A program made the translations under genes and the position numbers. Under the pieces are notes generated by a model. The model saw nothing but the letters and a program-made list of their open reading frames with translations, did not search any database and was not told the DNA's origin. A DNA stretch of 9,827 nt, from contig PBTA01000015.1 of NCBI GenBank assembly GCA_002726395.1, forward strand, positions 5,149 to 14,975, given 5' to 3'. Positions within the stretch are counted from its first letter, which is position 1. The number at the start of each line of letters is the position of its first letter. Source of the DNA: Methanobacteriota archaeon (lineage in GTDB: Archaea > Thermoplasmatota > Poseidoniia > Poseidoniales > Poseidoniaceae). Of this stretch, positions 1 through 7,259 are shown piece after piece.

Positions 1-510
1 AATCTCAGCCTACCAGCAATAGACGGAACAACATTCAACATGTCAGATATGAAAGGTAAGCGCGTAATTCTTACCTTTTTCAGATTCTCTTCTTGTCCCT
101 TCTGCAATATCCGCATTAACAGAATAGTCAAGCGCTGGAATGAGTTTGCTGATGATACAGTAATGGTTGGCGTTTTTAATGCTAAATCAGGCGAGTTAAT
201 CAAACGCATGAAAAAACATAATGCACCATTTACCATTGTTGCAGATGAATCTTACGAACATTTTGAGAAGAATTCAGTAGTAAAATCCTTTGGGAAATTC
301 TTGTGGGGTGCACTGCGTTCACCATTAACGTTCATGCAGGCAACATTGAAAGGTTACTTCCCGTTGACCTTATCGATTGCTAAACTCTCTATTATCCCAG
401 TAGACATTCTTATTGATGCGGACGGTAAAGTGGCAAAAGCGCATTATTGTAAAGATACAGCAGACCATCTCTCAATTGATGAATTAATTGCCTTCTCTAG
501 AGGCGAATAG
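1..510 (+). CDS. Peroxiredoxin-like (AhpC/TSA, thioredoxin fold) protein, 5' end missing
   Basis: Probable thiol redox enzyme of the AhpC/TSA peroxiredoxin-like superfamily, expected to reduce peroxides or disulfides in the cytoplasm. The frame stays open from base 1. Residues before the first ATG at 40 (LPAIDGTTFNMSDMKGK) match the usual N-terminal strand of this family, so the true start lies left of the window and the ATG at 40 is internal. A CPFC motif (bases 94-105) follows the strand VILTFFRFSS and would hold the active cysteines. The canonical PxxxTxxC peroxiredoxin motif is absent, so this belongs to the divergent 'peroxiredoxin-like' branch. The late segment IIPVDILIDADGKV is the typical cis-proline loop and strand, followed by AHYCKDTADH, with an extra Cys. 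The gene ends 23 bases from the convergent coiled-coil gene. Family is fairly sure; substrate is unknown. Confidence 0.8.
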   Translation, partial: NLSLPAIDGTTFNMSDMKGKRVILTFFRFSSCPFCNIRINRIVKRWNEFADDTVMVGVFNAKSGELIKRMKKHNAPFTIVADESYEHFEKNSVVKSFGKFLWGALRSPLTFMQATLKGYFPLTLSIAKLSIIPVDILIDADGKVAKAHYCKDTADHLSIDELIAFSRGE

Positions 511-533
511 CTTACCTGTTATGCTCAAATAAT

Positions 534-1799
534 TTAGTCTTCATCATCGAAGATTACCGGGTCGCCACTGCCACCTGGTGCAGCAGGCCTATTGGTATCG
601 ACATCCATTCCAGGTTCAATAACCGTTTCTTCAACGTCTAGCTTGACTCTACCACCTTCTGCTAAACTGGCCATATCATCGACACTAGGAGTAGCAATTT
701 TTCTTTCAACGTCTGGGGAGTTAGCATACACTTCACGTTTCATTTCACGTTCATCATGCCCCCTAACTAGTGATAGTGAATCAGCAAATACTCTGCCAAC
801 AACTTCTCGAGTTCTTTCACCACGGCGTACGGAATCTAACTCATTTGCCATGGTTTCTCGCATACCTTCTAACTCTCTTAATTCAGCAGTTCTATCCTGA
901 AGAGCCGCTTCTAAATCACTCATTGTTAGAGATATTTGTTGAATTCTCTCATCGCGCTCGAATACGTCACTGTGCAATCTTCGCTCTCTTCGCCTTAACG
1001 ATTCATACTCGCGATTCCTTTCGAGCAATCGGCGTTTTAATTCTTCGATTTGCTCTACTAGGTAATCGTGTTCAGCAGATACTGAACGAGGACCTTGCAT
1101 GACTCGTTCTAATTGCTCTTCAAGTTCGGTTAATCGACCATCTCTTGCATCAAGCAAACCCCTCAGGCGATCAGCAATATCACGCAACCTTTGGCGCTCT
1201 TCTTCTAATGCCTTATTGGCTGATTGTTCAACTTCATATTGTTTGGTCATCTGGTCAACTTGTGCTTTCAAACTTCGAACCTCGTCAGCGGTAACAGAAG
1301 TAAGCCCAGCGTCAGCAGCTCTTTCCAATGCATCAACCATTTGAGAGATACGCCCTTCCATTTCACCAATTACTTCATCTTGTTCAGTAGTTAGTACTTT
1401 CAATTTCTCAACTTCATCTTCAAGTCTTGCACGCTCTTCAGTTGATAGGGAGGATTGTTGAGCAGCTAAGTCTTGCCTAGCGTCAGAAAGTAATCTTTCA
1501 AGGTGGACCATTTGGCTTCTGCGTTCTTCAAGTTCGTTTTCCAAGTCGTTCATTCTAGCAACTTCAGGAGCAACCATATCTTCTCGCTCGGCTAAATCAA
1601 GTTCCATGACTCGTAAACGTTGTTTGACAGAGACCATTTCTTCGTTTCTTTTAGCCAACTCATCCCAAGCGATTAACACCTCTTCAACGAGTTGCTCAAC
1701 CGGATATCCTTGTAACATTCCTTCGAGTGCCGCACGCTCTTCTGATGAAGTATCACCGACACGTTTTATTCCGCTTGGTGATGGAGAGCCGACTGTCAT
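534..1799 (-). CDS. Long coiled-coil protein, possible partner of the actin-like gene
   Basis: I do not recognise a named family. The 421-residue product has no signal peptide or membrane segment. After a short Ser/Pro/Gly N-terminus and a small helical part (about residues 18-45, GMLQGYPVEQLVEEVL), residues about 45-330 are nearly continuous heptad-like sequence rich in Glu, Arg, Leu and Gln, a predicted long coiled coil with a few breaks (for example AGLTSVTADE). The tail is disordered and acidic, ending VIFDDED. The start is taken as the ATG at 1799; a TTG seven codons upstream (1820) is possible. It lies 76 or more bases downstream of the actin-like gene on the same strand, with its own TATA-like sequence, so it may be co-expressed with it or read separately. 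A rod or scaffold role is inferred from composition and neighbour only. An SMC or myosin-like relation is unlikely, as there are no ATPase motifs. Confidence 0.8.
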   Translation of the reverse strand: MTVGSPSPSGIKRVGDTSSEERAALEGMLQGYPVEQLVEEVLIAWDELAKRNEEMVSVKQRLRVMELDLAEREDMVAPEVARMNDLENELEERRSQMVHLERLLSDARQDLAAQQSSLSTEERARLEDEVEKLKVLTTEQDEVIGEMEGRISQMVDALERAADAGLTSVTADEVRSLKAQVDQMTKQYEVEQSANKALEEERQRLRDIADRLRGLLDARDGRLTELEEQLERVMQGPRSVSAEHDYLVEQIEELKRRLLERNREYESLRRRERRLHSDVFERDERIQQISLTMSDLEAALQDRTAELRELEGMRETMANELDSVRRGERTREVVGRVFADSLSLVRGHDEREMKREVYANSPDVERKIATPSVDDMASLAEGGRVKLDVEETVIEPGMDVDTNRPAAPGGSGDPVIFDDED

Positions 1800-1838
1800 A
1801 CGACGCCTATCGGTAATCAACCACTCTTGAACTTTCCC

Positions 1839-1848
1839 AATAATTATT
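1839..1848 (-). promoter_or_regulatory. TATA-like box for the coiled-coil gene
   Basis: An A/T-only decamer (AATAATTATT) lies in the 97 bases between the actin-like stop and the ATG at 1799. An archaeal start site about 26 bases downstream would fall near 1817-1820. That gives a roughly 20-base leader to the ATG at 1799, or a leaderless message at the TTG at 1820. Suggestive only; no clear BRE is visible. Confidence 0.35.
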
Positions 1849-1896
1849 AGTCAATTAGGCCGTATTTTCGACCTTATTTGAAAAACCAGCACCCAA

Positions 1897-2901
1897 TCAG
1901 TTGATTGCTGTGTACATGTCGTCAGGCATCTCGCCAGCCAACTTTAGTGCACCATTGGCTACACTGTTAATAGCATCCTCAACACACCAAACATTGACAT
2001 CACCGATATCTGAAATTTCTTCAGCCATTCTTGCTGCGATACCTTCGATTAACGATCCACCACCAGATAGAATGATGTTGTTTCTTAGTATTGGTTGATA
2101 TTCTGGGTCAGCAGTTGCGACAATCTTCTTGACTGCATTAGCAACTAGTGGGATTATTGATTCACATGCTTCAACGATTAAGTCGCCAATATCGACAACT
2201 TGCTTTTTACCTTCAACCGAAAGTTCAACCATGACTTCTTTTGCATCCATACCTACATATGAAGACGCTTCTTTCCATCTTCTAACCATGTCTTTAGTGA
2301 CTTGAGCACCTGTGTACTTCTTTCTGACAAGTTCCATCAATTCAAGGTCTAACCAGTCGCCAGCCTCCTGAATTGTAATTTGGTCTTCATCGCTTGGGAA
2401 AGTACCGTGAATTCTTGCGATGTCAGTTGTTCCTGCACCTATATCGACGACAATAGAGCCAGCGATCTCTTCAATTCCATATGCAGTTGCAAAGGGTTCA
2501 GTTACCACCATAATAGCGTTGACCTGACCTCTTAAAGTTGCAACAAGATTTGATTTATCGGTAAAAGAAACGTGGCTTGGTGAACAAATAACTCCAAACA
2601 CTTCATCATATTCTTCCGGGTCTACAGTCTCTAGTAGGTGTGATACGAATGCTTTAGCAGCAGCTAAATTTGCTTCATCGTCTTGAGCTACGCCAGCAGC
2701 CATAGGGCGGTATAGATTACAAGCCAACTTGTTCTTTAGCGCATCATTTCCAAAAAGGACATCTCGTCCCAGAAAATTTCTTGCTACAGGGTCTTTCGGT
2801 CTACCTACAATAGTTTCGATTGTGTGGATTGCACCAGCACTCGAAGATATAGTAGATTGGTATGTTCCTAGGTCAATTCCAACGTATAGGCGGTCACTCA
2901 T
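1897..2901 (-). CDS. Actin-like ATPase of the MreB/MamK type
   Basis: Cytoplasmic actin-fold ATPase expected to form ATP-dependent filaments. All nucleotide-site motifs are present in the 334-residue product: phosphate 1 (VGIDLGTYQS, 7-16), connect 1 with the likely catalytic Glu135 (VVTEPFATAYGI), phosphate 2 (VVDIGAGTTDIA, 151-162) and the adenosine loop (ILSGGGSLIEGIAARM, 277-292). Length fits MreB/MamK, not DnaK. Several stretches recall MamK of magnetotactic bacteria beyond the shared fold: GTFPSDEDQITIQEAG, PEYQPILRNNIILSGGGS and the end DVNVWCVED...GALKLAGEMP. This comparison is from memory, not an alignment. The ATG at 2901 is chosen because GGTGA sits five bases before it and MSDRLYVGIDLGT is a normal actin N-terminus; a GTG at 2961 would add 20 unconvincing residues. 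The gene lies between the subtilase and the coiled-coil gene, same strand. Actin family is near certain; the MamK subgroup is likely. Confidence 0.92.
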   Translation of the reverse strand: MSDRLYVGIDLGTYQSTISSSAGAIHTIETIVGRPKDPVARNFLGRDVLFGNDALKNKLACNLYRPMAAGVAQDDEANLAAAKAFVSHLLETVDPEEYDEVFGVICSPSHVSFTDKSNLVATLRGQVNAIMVVTEPFATAYGIEEIAGSIVVDIGAGTTDIARIHGTFPSDEDQITIQEAGDWLDLELMELVRKKYTGAQVTKDMVRRWKEASSYVGMDAKEVMVELSVEGKKQVVDIGDLIVEACESIIPLVANAVKKIVATADPEYQPILRNNIILSGGGSLIEGIAARMAEEISDIGDVNVWCVEDAINSVANGALKLAGEMPDDMYTAIN

Positions 2902-2906
2902 ATTAT

Positions 2907-2911
2907 TCACC
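2907..2911 (-). promoter_or_regulatory. Shine-Dalgarno site deciding the actin-like start
   Basis: On the minus strand GGTGA, the archaeal SD core, is followed by five bases (AATAA-type spacer) and then the ATG at 2901. This fixes the start and rules against the upstream GTG at 2961. Confidence 0.65.
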
Positions 2912-2925
2912 ATCCGCATGCGGAT
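2912..2925. promoter_or_regulatory. Perfect 14-base palindrome next to the actin-like SD
   Basis: ATCCGCATGCGGAT reads the same on both strands and directly abuts the SD of the actin-like gene. As DNA it could be a dimeric repressor site. As RNA it could fold as a five-pair stem with a CAUG loop beside the ribosome site. A regulatory role is inferred from position and symmetry only. Confidence 0.4.
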
Positions 2926-3019
2926 ATCTAACCCAAAACGACATTGAACTTCAAGGTTCACCCTGTTGCGATAGGACTAAAAACCAGCATAATTCACAAA
3001 AAAGACTCTTAGTTGCCCG

Positions 3020-3036
3020 TTTTTTTAAAATTTTTA
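3020..3036 (-). promoter_or_regulatory. A/T tract, candidate TATA region for the actin-like gene
   Basis: A 17-base run of only A and T (TAAAAATTTTAAAAAAA on the minus strand), flanked on both sides by CCCG, stands out in the 267-base gap between the subtilase and the actin-like gene. If used as a TATA element, transcription would start near 3000 and leave a leader of about 100 bases, long for this kind of archaeon. A start site closer to the gene cannot be excluded. Confidence 0.3.
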
Positions 3037-3088
3037 CCCGTCAAACCACCGAATGCATATTTTCCCCGAATAGCACACAAATCACCAT

Positions 3089-3114
3089 AAAAAAACCATA
3101 AATCAAGATAAAAA
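3089..3114 (-). terminator. Poly-T termination region after the subtilase gene
   Basis: Reading the minus strand 55-80 bases past the subtilase stop there is a T5 run (3114-3110) and then a T7 run (3095-3089). Archaeal RNA polymerase commonly stops at such U tracts without a hairpin. No strong stem was seen. This would separate subtilase transcripts from the actin-like gene. Confidence 0.35.
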
Positions 3115-3168
3115 TTGCAAAACTCAAATTTTTTTACCGAACAGGGAGAGAAAATTTTGGATTAACCA

Positions 3169-6100
3169 TCAAAAATTCCGCTTTTCATCATCGCCAACAA
3201 AAGGCTCTTTGACTCCTTGAAAGCCTTCTGCGTCTCCAACTTCATCTTTCATTGAGTCCCACAATCGTTTGGCGATTAGTGCAACCCCTAGGATCGTGAT
3301 TAACCCCCACCCCATTGCTCTGATAGGGTTTGCTGCCCCCGCTTCATCCTCATCTACTAGACCATCATCTACAATCCAATTACTGGCGCTGAAGTAGATT
3401 TCTGAATCAACATATTGAATGTCAATGTTGGCATTAGGTGAGGCATTTAGGCTTTGAGCAAAAATTTGCACATGCATATTCATCCCATTTATGTTAAAAA
3501 TTGGTAAATCGTCTGGCGCCCACCAAGAACAAGAATGCACCCCATCAATTAGTGCAACATCCTGAGCGAGGCAGGATAGTATCGGGAAGTAAGATTGAGA
3601 CCCAGTTTGATTAATCATGATTCTAGAGCCGGTAATATATGGATCAAAATCAGAGTCGGCAATTACCCATGAAACATTGAGCAAACCATCCCAAACATTA
3701 GCTGTTAAACCATTGATATTGAGGTTGGAAATTAATATTAAATTATCCAAGGGGCGACATCCCGTTGAATTTACTGGGAAGGAATTGTCAACAGGCTCAG
3801 TAACACATACATCGACATCATCACCAATCCCATCATTGTCCGAATCATCCGTGCAGCCATCGAGATTGTTGTCATAAATTCCGGGGTTTACCTCAGGGCA
3901 CAAATCATACTGGTCCTCAATACCATCCTCGTCAGTATCATCACTACAACCATCTAAATTAACATCAAATTGTTGCGGGTGTTCATTAGGACACAAATCC
4001 TCTGCATTGGCAATCCCATCACCATCAGCGTCTTCCCAGTTTATTGAATCTCTAGCGACCCCCTTCACGGCAACGGCAAAACCGAGGCGATTCCCATCAA
4101 CTCCTACTGTGCCAGGACTATTTCCCGGAGCGACATAATTTGCATGAACTGACAATTCTACCCACTCTACGCCAACCAGATCGAATTGTGAGATTTTGAC
4201 ACCAATACTAGTTTCATTGGAATTAATCAATTTACTTACATCTAACTCTTCGCTACTAATAAGCGAAGAATAACCATCGTAGTCATAAATCCCCCCAACC
4301 GCAGAGTATCCGTTTGACATTTTAACAACTAATTGCAGGTCGTCAACTAGGAATGGTTCCGGTTTTGCAGGAAATGACATAATAATCTCTAAATCTTCAT
4401 TTCCTTCTGGAACCAATCGTTTTTGCCAAACATCTCCAGTCTCCAAAAACGGGCCCGCAGCCCCCAGACCGCTCCACGGGTTATCACCAATATTTTGACT
4501 AGGTCCTCCATCTAAGCGACTATAAATCCAGTCGCTGAGGTTTATATTACTTCGAAAACTGTCATGAACCCACAAATTTTCAGTAGGTGTGAGATTATCT
4601 TGTCCAAGACTATTTTCAAGTTGCTGGAAATCAATTAATTCAGTTAGACTCAATGCACCCCAGCCGCTGTAATTATTTCTCGTGAAGTAATCATCTTCCT
4701 CTGCAACATCAACAGTTGCTATTGCCAACAGCGACCTAATCAACGAACCTGAAGGAGTAAAGCCATGCCCTAGCCCAATATCTCCTTCTGTAATAGACGA
4801 CCAATTAGGTGAAATGTTAGACATTTTTTCTACATTTAGTGGCTCATTAGAACCCATAATCCATCCCTGTTCAACCATTTGTTGAAGAACTCCAGCAAAC
4901 GATGCGGCTATTGGTGTAGCCATACTTGTTCCACTCGAAACTCGCATGTCGTTGTTGAGAGAATCATCAATACCATCCCCTTTGGCAGAGTTGATAGAAA
5001 CTCCCGGCGCTACAGCAAAAATCCCAAACGTCTCAGCCTCTGTAGGGCCTATTGATGAGGAAGGCCACAACGTTGGCGATGCTGATTTTGTTGAAGCCCC
5101 TACGGCAACAACATTTCTTGCATTTGCCGGCTCAAGCAATTGCGCCCCAGTATTTCCAGGGGCAATAAACGCCAGCGACCACGGGACCTCTAGAGCCCAC
5201 AAATCAAAACCAGCCGATCGTGCAGTGTAGGATGTAGTATCATCGCCCCATGAATTGGAATGAATGATGCCGCCATTGATGGAATTTTCCATCAATAAAT
5301 CAGTGACATTCTCTGGCGGAGACCAGCCTTCTGATGAGACAATGTCCTGAAAAATTATTTTTGCACCATATGATATAGTCGATGCGTTGGTTGGCTTTAC
5401 CCCATCAGCGTAAGCATAAATGTCATGGCAAGCAAGAGATCCTGTCACATGTGTTCCATGTCGATAATCCATGTGTCCCGGAGTATCTCCATCATCGATA
5501 CTGGAATTGTATAACAAAATCTTCCGGTGTGTAGGGCCGGGGCTGACTACAGCATCCTGTCCATTAGATTCCGTGCCGACAGACCCCGGAGCAGTAGCAT
5601 TTCTAAAACAAGCATGATCTAAGTCAATACCGCTATCTGCTACTCCAAGAATCACGCCGTCGCCATTTAGGCCAAATTCCCACTGCGGGTGTGATGACGC
5701 TTGGCTGCTACCCATGTAACCGGCTGCAATTATGTTACGCGCACCTGCGTCAAGGATAGGTTCTATCCATAAAATCCCGGGAATCAACATAATGGTTTCC
5801 ACAGACATTTGGCTGGGTAATGTTATGGTAAAATCAAACGGAGTTGTGCTGTAACTAAGCGGCAGCATACCCGCTAAATCTACTCCAAGCGAAGCAAAAC
5901 TAGCAGTAATTTGTTTGTATGCACTTATCGGTAATCGCGGTTCTAAGACAATTTTGACCAAACTTCCCAGCGCCTCTAAACCATCAATAGTGCCCCGCCA
6001 ATCGGCATTATCAGCGACCTGAATTTCAACCCCTCCTTCAGGGAACACATATCCTTCAGACCAAACAAGAACCGCCCTCTCAGACAAGGCTCTTAGCGGC

Positions 6101-6279
6101 GATAAACCATGGTTTTCCAAATCACTCCATGCCTCTTGAGTCCAAATTCCCTCATCAAGAATTAAAACTATTTCCAAACCCTCTAAATCTGGCTCAAAAA
6201 TGATGGTTTCGGTGGGACTAGAGATGGCGCTAGCAAGCGGCAGCAATAGCATCATAATTGCTATCATTAATCCCCGCAT
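3169..6279 (-). CDS. Secreted, membrane-anchored subtilisin-like (S8) serine protease with thrombospondin type 3 repeats
   Basis: Extracellular endopeptidase, probably degrading protein at the cell surface. Numbering from the ATG at 6279 (1036 residues): signal peptide 1-18 (MRGLMIAIMMLLLPLASA); a long N-terminal part to about 180 that looks like a pro-region (ends PGILWIEP, typical before S8 domains); the S8 domain with Asp215 (VADSGID), His274 (YRHGTHVTG), oxyanion Asn376 (APGNTG) and Ser452 (SSGTSMATP), so all catalytic residues are intact. A region of unknown fold follows (about 470-740), then Asp-rich calcium-binding repeats (750-841), a beta-rich region, a membrane helix at about 988-1003 and a charged cytoplasmic tail. 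More than ten N-x-S/T sequons suit a glycosylated surface protein. An ATG at 6327 is an alternative start. It is divergent from the L18Ae gene. Protease assignment is certain; substrate is unknown. Confidence 0.95.
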   Translation of the reverse strand: MRGLMIAIMMLLLPLASAISSPTETIIFEPDLEGLEIVLILDEGIWTQEAWSDLENHGLSPLRALSERAVLVWSEGYVFPEGGVEIQVADNADWRGTIDGLEALGSLVKIVLEPRLPISAYKQITASFASLGVDLAGMLPLSYSTTPFDFTITLPSQMSVETIMLIPGILWIEPILDAGARNIIAAGYMGSSQASSHPQWEFGLNGDGVILGVADSGIDLDHACFRNATAPGSVGTESNGQDAVVSPGPTHRKILLYNSSIDDGDTPGHMDYRHGTHVTGSLACHDIYAYADGVKPTNASTISYGAKIIFQDIVSSEGWSPPENVTDLLMENSINGGIIHSNSWGDDTTSYTARSAGFDLWALEVPWSLAFIAPGNTGAQLLEPANARNVVAVGASTKSASPTLWPSSSIGPTEAETFGIFAVAPGVSINSAKGDGIDDSLNNDMRVSSGTSMATPIAASFAGVLQQMVEQGWIMGSNEPLNVEKMSNISPNWSSITEGDIGLGHGFTPSGSLIRSLLAIATVDVAEEDDYFTRNNYSGWGALSLTELIDFQQLENSLGQDNLTPTENLWVHDSFRSNINLSDWIYSRLDGGPSQNIGDNPWSGLGAAGPFLETGDVWQKRLVPEGNEDLEIIMSFPAKPEPFLVDDLQLVVKMSNGYSAVGGIYDYDGYSSLISSEELDVSKLINSNETSIGVKISQFDLVGVEWVELSVHANYVAPGNSPGTVGVDGNRLGFAVAVKGVARDSINWEDADGDGIANAEDLCPNEHPQQFDVNLDGCSDDTDEDGIEDQYDLCPEVNPGIYDNNLDGCTDDSDNDGIGDDVDVCVTEPVDNSFPVNSTGCRPLDNLILISNLNINGLTANVWDGLLNVSWVIADSDFDPYITGSRIMINQTGSQSYFPILSCLAQDVALIDGVHSCSWWAPDDLPIFNINGMNMHVQIFAQSLNASPNANIDIQYVDSEIYFSASNWIVDDGLVDEDEAGAANPIRAMGWGLITILGVALIAKRLWDSMKDEVGDAEGFQGVKEPFVGDDEKRNF
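3757..4032 (-). repeat. Three thrombospondin type 3-like repeats in the subtilase
   Basis: Three units with a 31-residue period start DADGDGIANAEDLCP, DTDEDGIEDQYDLCP and DSDNDGIGDDVDVCV. Each has spaced Asp residues and paired cysteines (LCP and DGC). In this family they bind calcium and stiffen the stalk between the catalytic part and the anchor. The repetition is clear in the protein but diverged in the DNA, so it is an old domain repeat and not a recent duplication. Confidence 0.85.
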
Positions 6280-6347
6280 GAGTTGGGACAAAACCTCAAT
6301 ATTAGTCAATCTCTCGCACCAAATCATCACTTTTACCGCGACGGGAA

Positions 6348-6355
6348 GTTTAAAC
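6348..6355. promoter_or_regulatory. Symmetric TATA-like box shared by the divergent subtilase and L18Ae genes
   Basis: GTTTAAAC is a perfect 8-base palindrome. Its centre is about 27 bases before the L18Ae ATG (6379), the usual archaeal TATA-to-start-site distance, which predicts a leaderless L18Ae message. In the other direction it is about 24 bases before the alternative subtilase ATG at 6327. The purine-rich GGGAA just left of it would be the BRE for the rightward promoter. The rightward assignment is the stronger of the two. Confidence 0.5.
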
Positions 6356-6378
6356 CAGCCGTGCAAGTCGCCGACTCG

Positions 6379-6651
6379 ATGAAGGCATATCGAGTATCCG
6401 GAATAGCACCATTCGGTAGCGTACGTAACAAGTTTAGTCTTGACCTTCCTGCCGACAGTAAAGCAGATGCAGAGCACATCGCTTACTCGATAATCGGCTC
6501 AAGGCACAAGGCTAAGAGGCGAACTATCAACATCGAATCTGTCAAAGAGATAGATCCGAGAACTTCTACAGAACCAAAAATTCAACATGCGTTCAGAGAG
6601 CAAATCGCAGCTGCAGGCGGCGCAATTGCCCCTACTAGCGAAGAAGAGTAA
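6379..6651 (+). CDS. rpl18a: Large-subunit ribosomal protein L18Ae (LX / L20a)
   Basis: Archaeal/eukaryotic-type 50S ribosomal protein, 90 residues. The family pattern is clear: the N-terminal strand KAYRVSGIA, then the signature GSRHKAKRRTINIESVKEI (about residues 40-58), which matches the archaeal LX consensus around GSRHKVKR. The family is usually 60-80 residues; here a C-terminal extension (from about residue 60, ending AAAGGAIAPTSEEE) is added, Ala/Gly-rich and acidic at the end. The ATG at 6379 is chosen because it begins the conserved domain and sits the right distance from the TATA-like box; an in-frame upstream ATG at 6283 would add 32 unrelated residues. It leads the cluster with prefoldin alpha (44 bases downstream) and FtsY, a common archaeal arrangement. 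Confidence 0.9.
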   Translation: MKAYRVSGIAPFGSVRNKFSLDLPADSKADAEHIAYSIIGSRHKAKRRTINIESVKEIDPRTSTEPKIQHAFREQIAAAGGAIAPTSEEE

Positions 6652-6695
6652 TCGACGCCTTTTTCTAATCCTACTCCAGTTGAGAGTTGTATACA

Positions 6696-7250
6696 ATGGT
6701 CGATCGCACAGAACTTCAAAACAAGGCTCGCCTTGTGGAAAGCCACCGACAACACCTCGAAGAGTTGCAACGACGCATGGACCAGATAGTCGGCGTCATC
6801 AATGAACACCAGGTCACCGAAGAAGTTCTCGCCCGGTTAATTTCCATGGCAGAAAGTGGCGCATCGAAAGCCCACGTATCCATCGGTGCCGGAGTGACAT
6901 TAAATTACCAACACGATGCTACATCAGCAGGAACCGCAATGGTTGATCTTGGCAGTGGGGTTTTTGGTGAGAGAAACTGGCAAGAGGTAATAGATATACT
7001 TGCAAAACGACGTGCTGAGTTTAATGATTTGCAAGAAACCCTACTCAAACAAGCCACCTCAATAGAAGAAAAACTTGGTCAGTTAGCCAAGGAATTTAAC
7101 GAAGCCGCCGAAAAACTTCAAGCGCCAGAAAGCCAACCAACTTCTCCAAAAACCCCCGAACTACAATCCTCTGACGAGACGAACAAACCATCACCCAAGC
7201 AGCGCCGTAGAGGTAGTATGTTTGGTAGTGAATTAACACTGGATGATTGA
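6696..7250 (+). CDS. pfdA: Prefoldin alpha subunit
   Basis: Subunit of the hexameric archaeal prefoldin, a cytosolic holdase that passes unfolded chains to the thermosome. The 184-residue product shows the alpha-class layout: an N-terminal helix (residues about 1-45, LVESHRQHLEELQRRMDQI), a central beta region (ASKAHVSIGAGVTLNY and GTAMVDLGSGVFGE) that forms the double-barrel core, and a C-terminal helix (about 95-145, FNDLQETLLKQATSIEEKLGQ). Family members are about 140-150 residues; this one adds about 40 Pro/Ser/Lys-rich residues, probably disordered. The ATG at 6696 is preferred over a TTG three codons upstream. The stop is 9 bases before ftsY, which points to co-transcription and possibly translational coupling. 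Confidence 0.88.
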   Translation: MVDRTELQNKARLVESHRQHLEELQRRMDQIVGVINEHQVTEEVLARLISMAESGASKAHVSIGAGVTLNYQHDATSAGTAMVDLGSGVFGERNWQEVIDILAKRRAEFNDLQETLLKQATSIEEKLGQLAKEFNEAAEKLQAPESQPTSPKTPELQSSDETNKPSPKQRRRGSMFGSELTLDD

Positions 7251-7259
7251 GTTGATTTA

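Noticed and set aside
40..510. Complete small peroxiredoxin starting at the ATG at 40
   Set aside because: The open frame continues to base 1 and encodes typical family residues (LPAIDGTTF) upstream, so the gene is cut by the window edge.
592..1344. Plus-strand open frames opposite the coiled-coil gene
   Set aside because: They are Ser/Leu-rich antisense frames of a Glu/Arg-rich coiled coil, with no start signals or recognisable domains.
1897..2901. Evidence for a magnetosome gene island
   Set aside because: Only the actin-like gene resembles a magnetosome protein. No other mam or mad type gene is visible, so the likeness supports a shared filament family and not magnetotaxis.
2902..2961. 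GTG start at 2961 for the actin-like gene
   Set aside because: It adds 20 residues unlike any actin N-terminus and would place the good SD and the palindrome inside the coding region.
3757..4032. Tandem DNA repeat or CRISPR-like array
   Set aside because: The 93-base periodicity comes from protein repeats with diverged codons; there are no identical repeat units or spacers.
4946..5230. Plus-strand frame of 94 codons inside the subtilase
   Set aside because: It lies opposite the conserved S8 catalytic region, has no SD and no recognisable product; it is a shadow frame.
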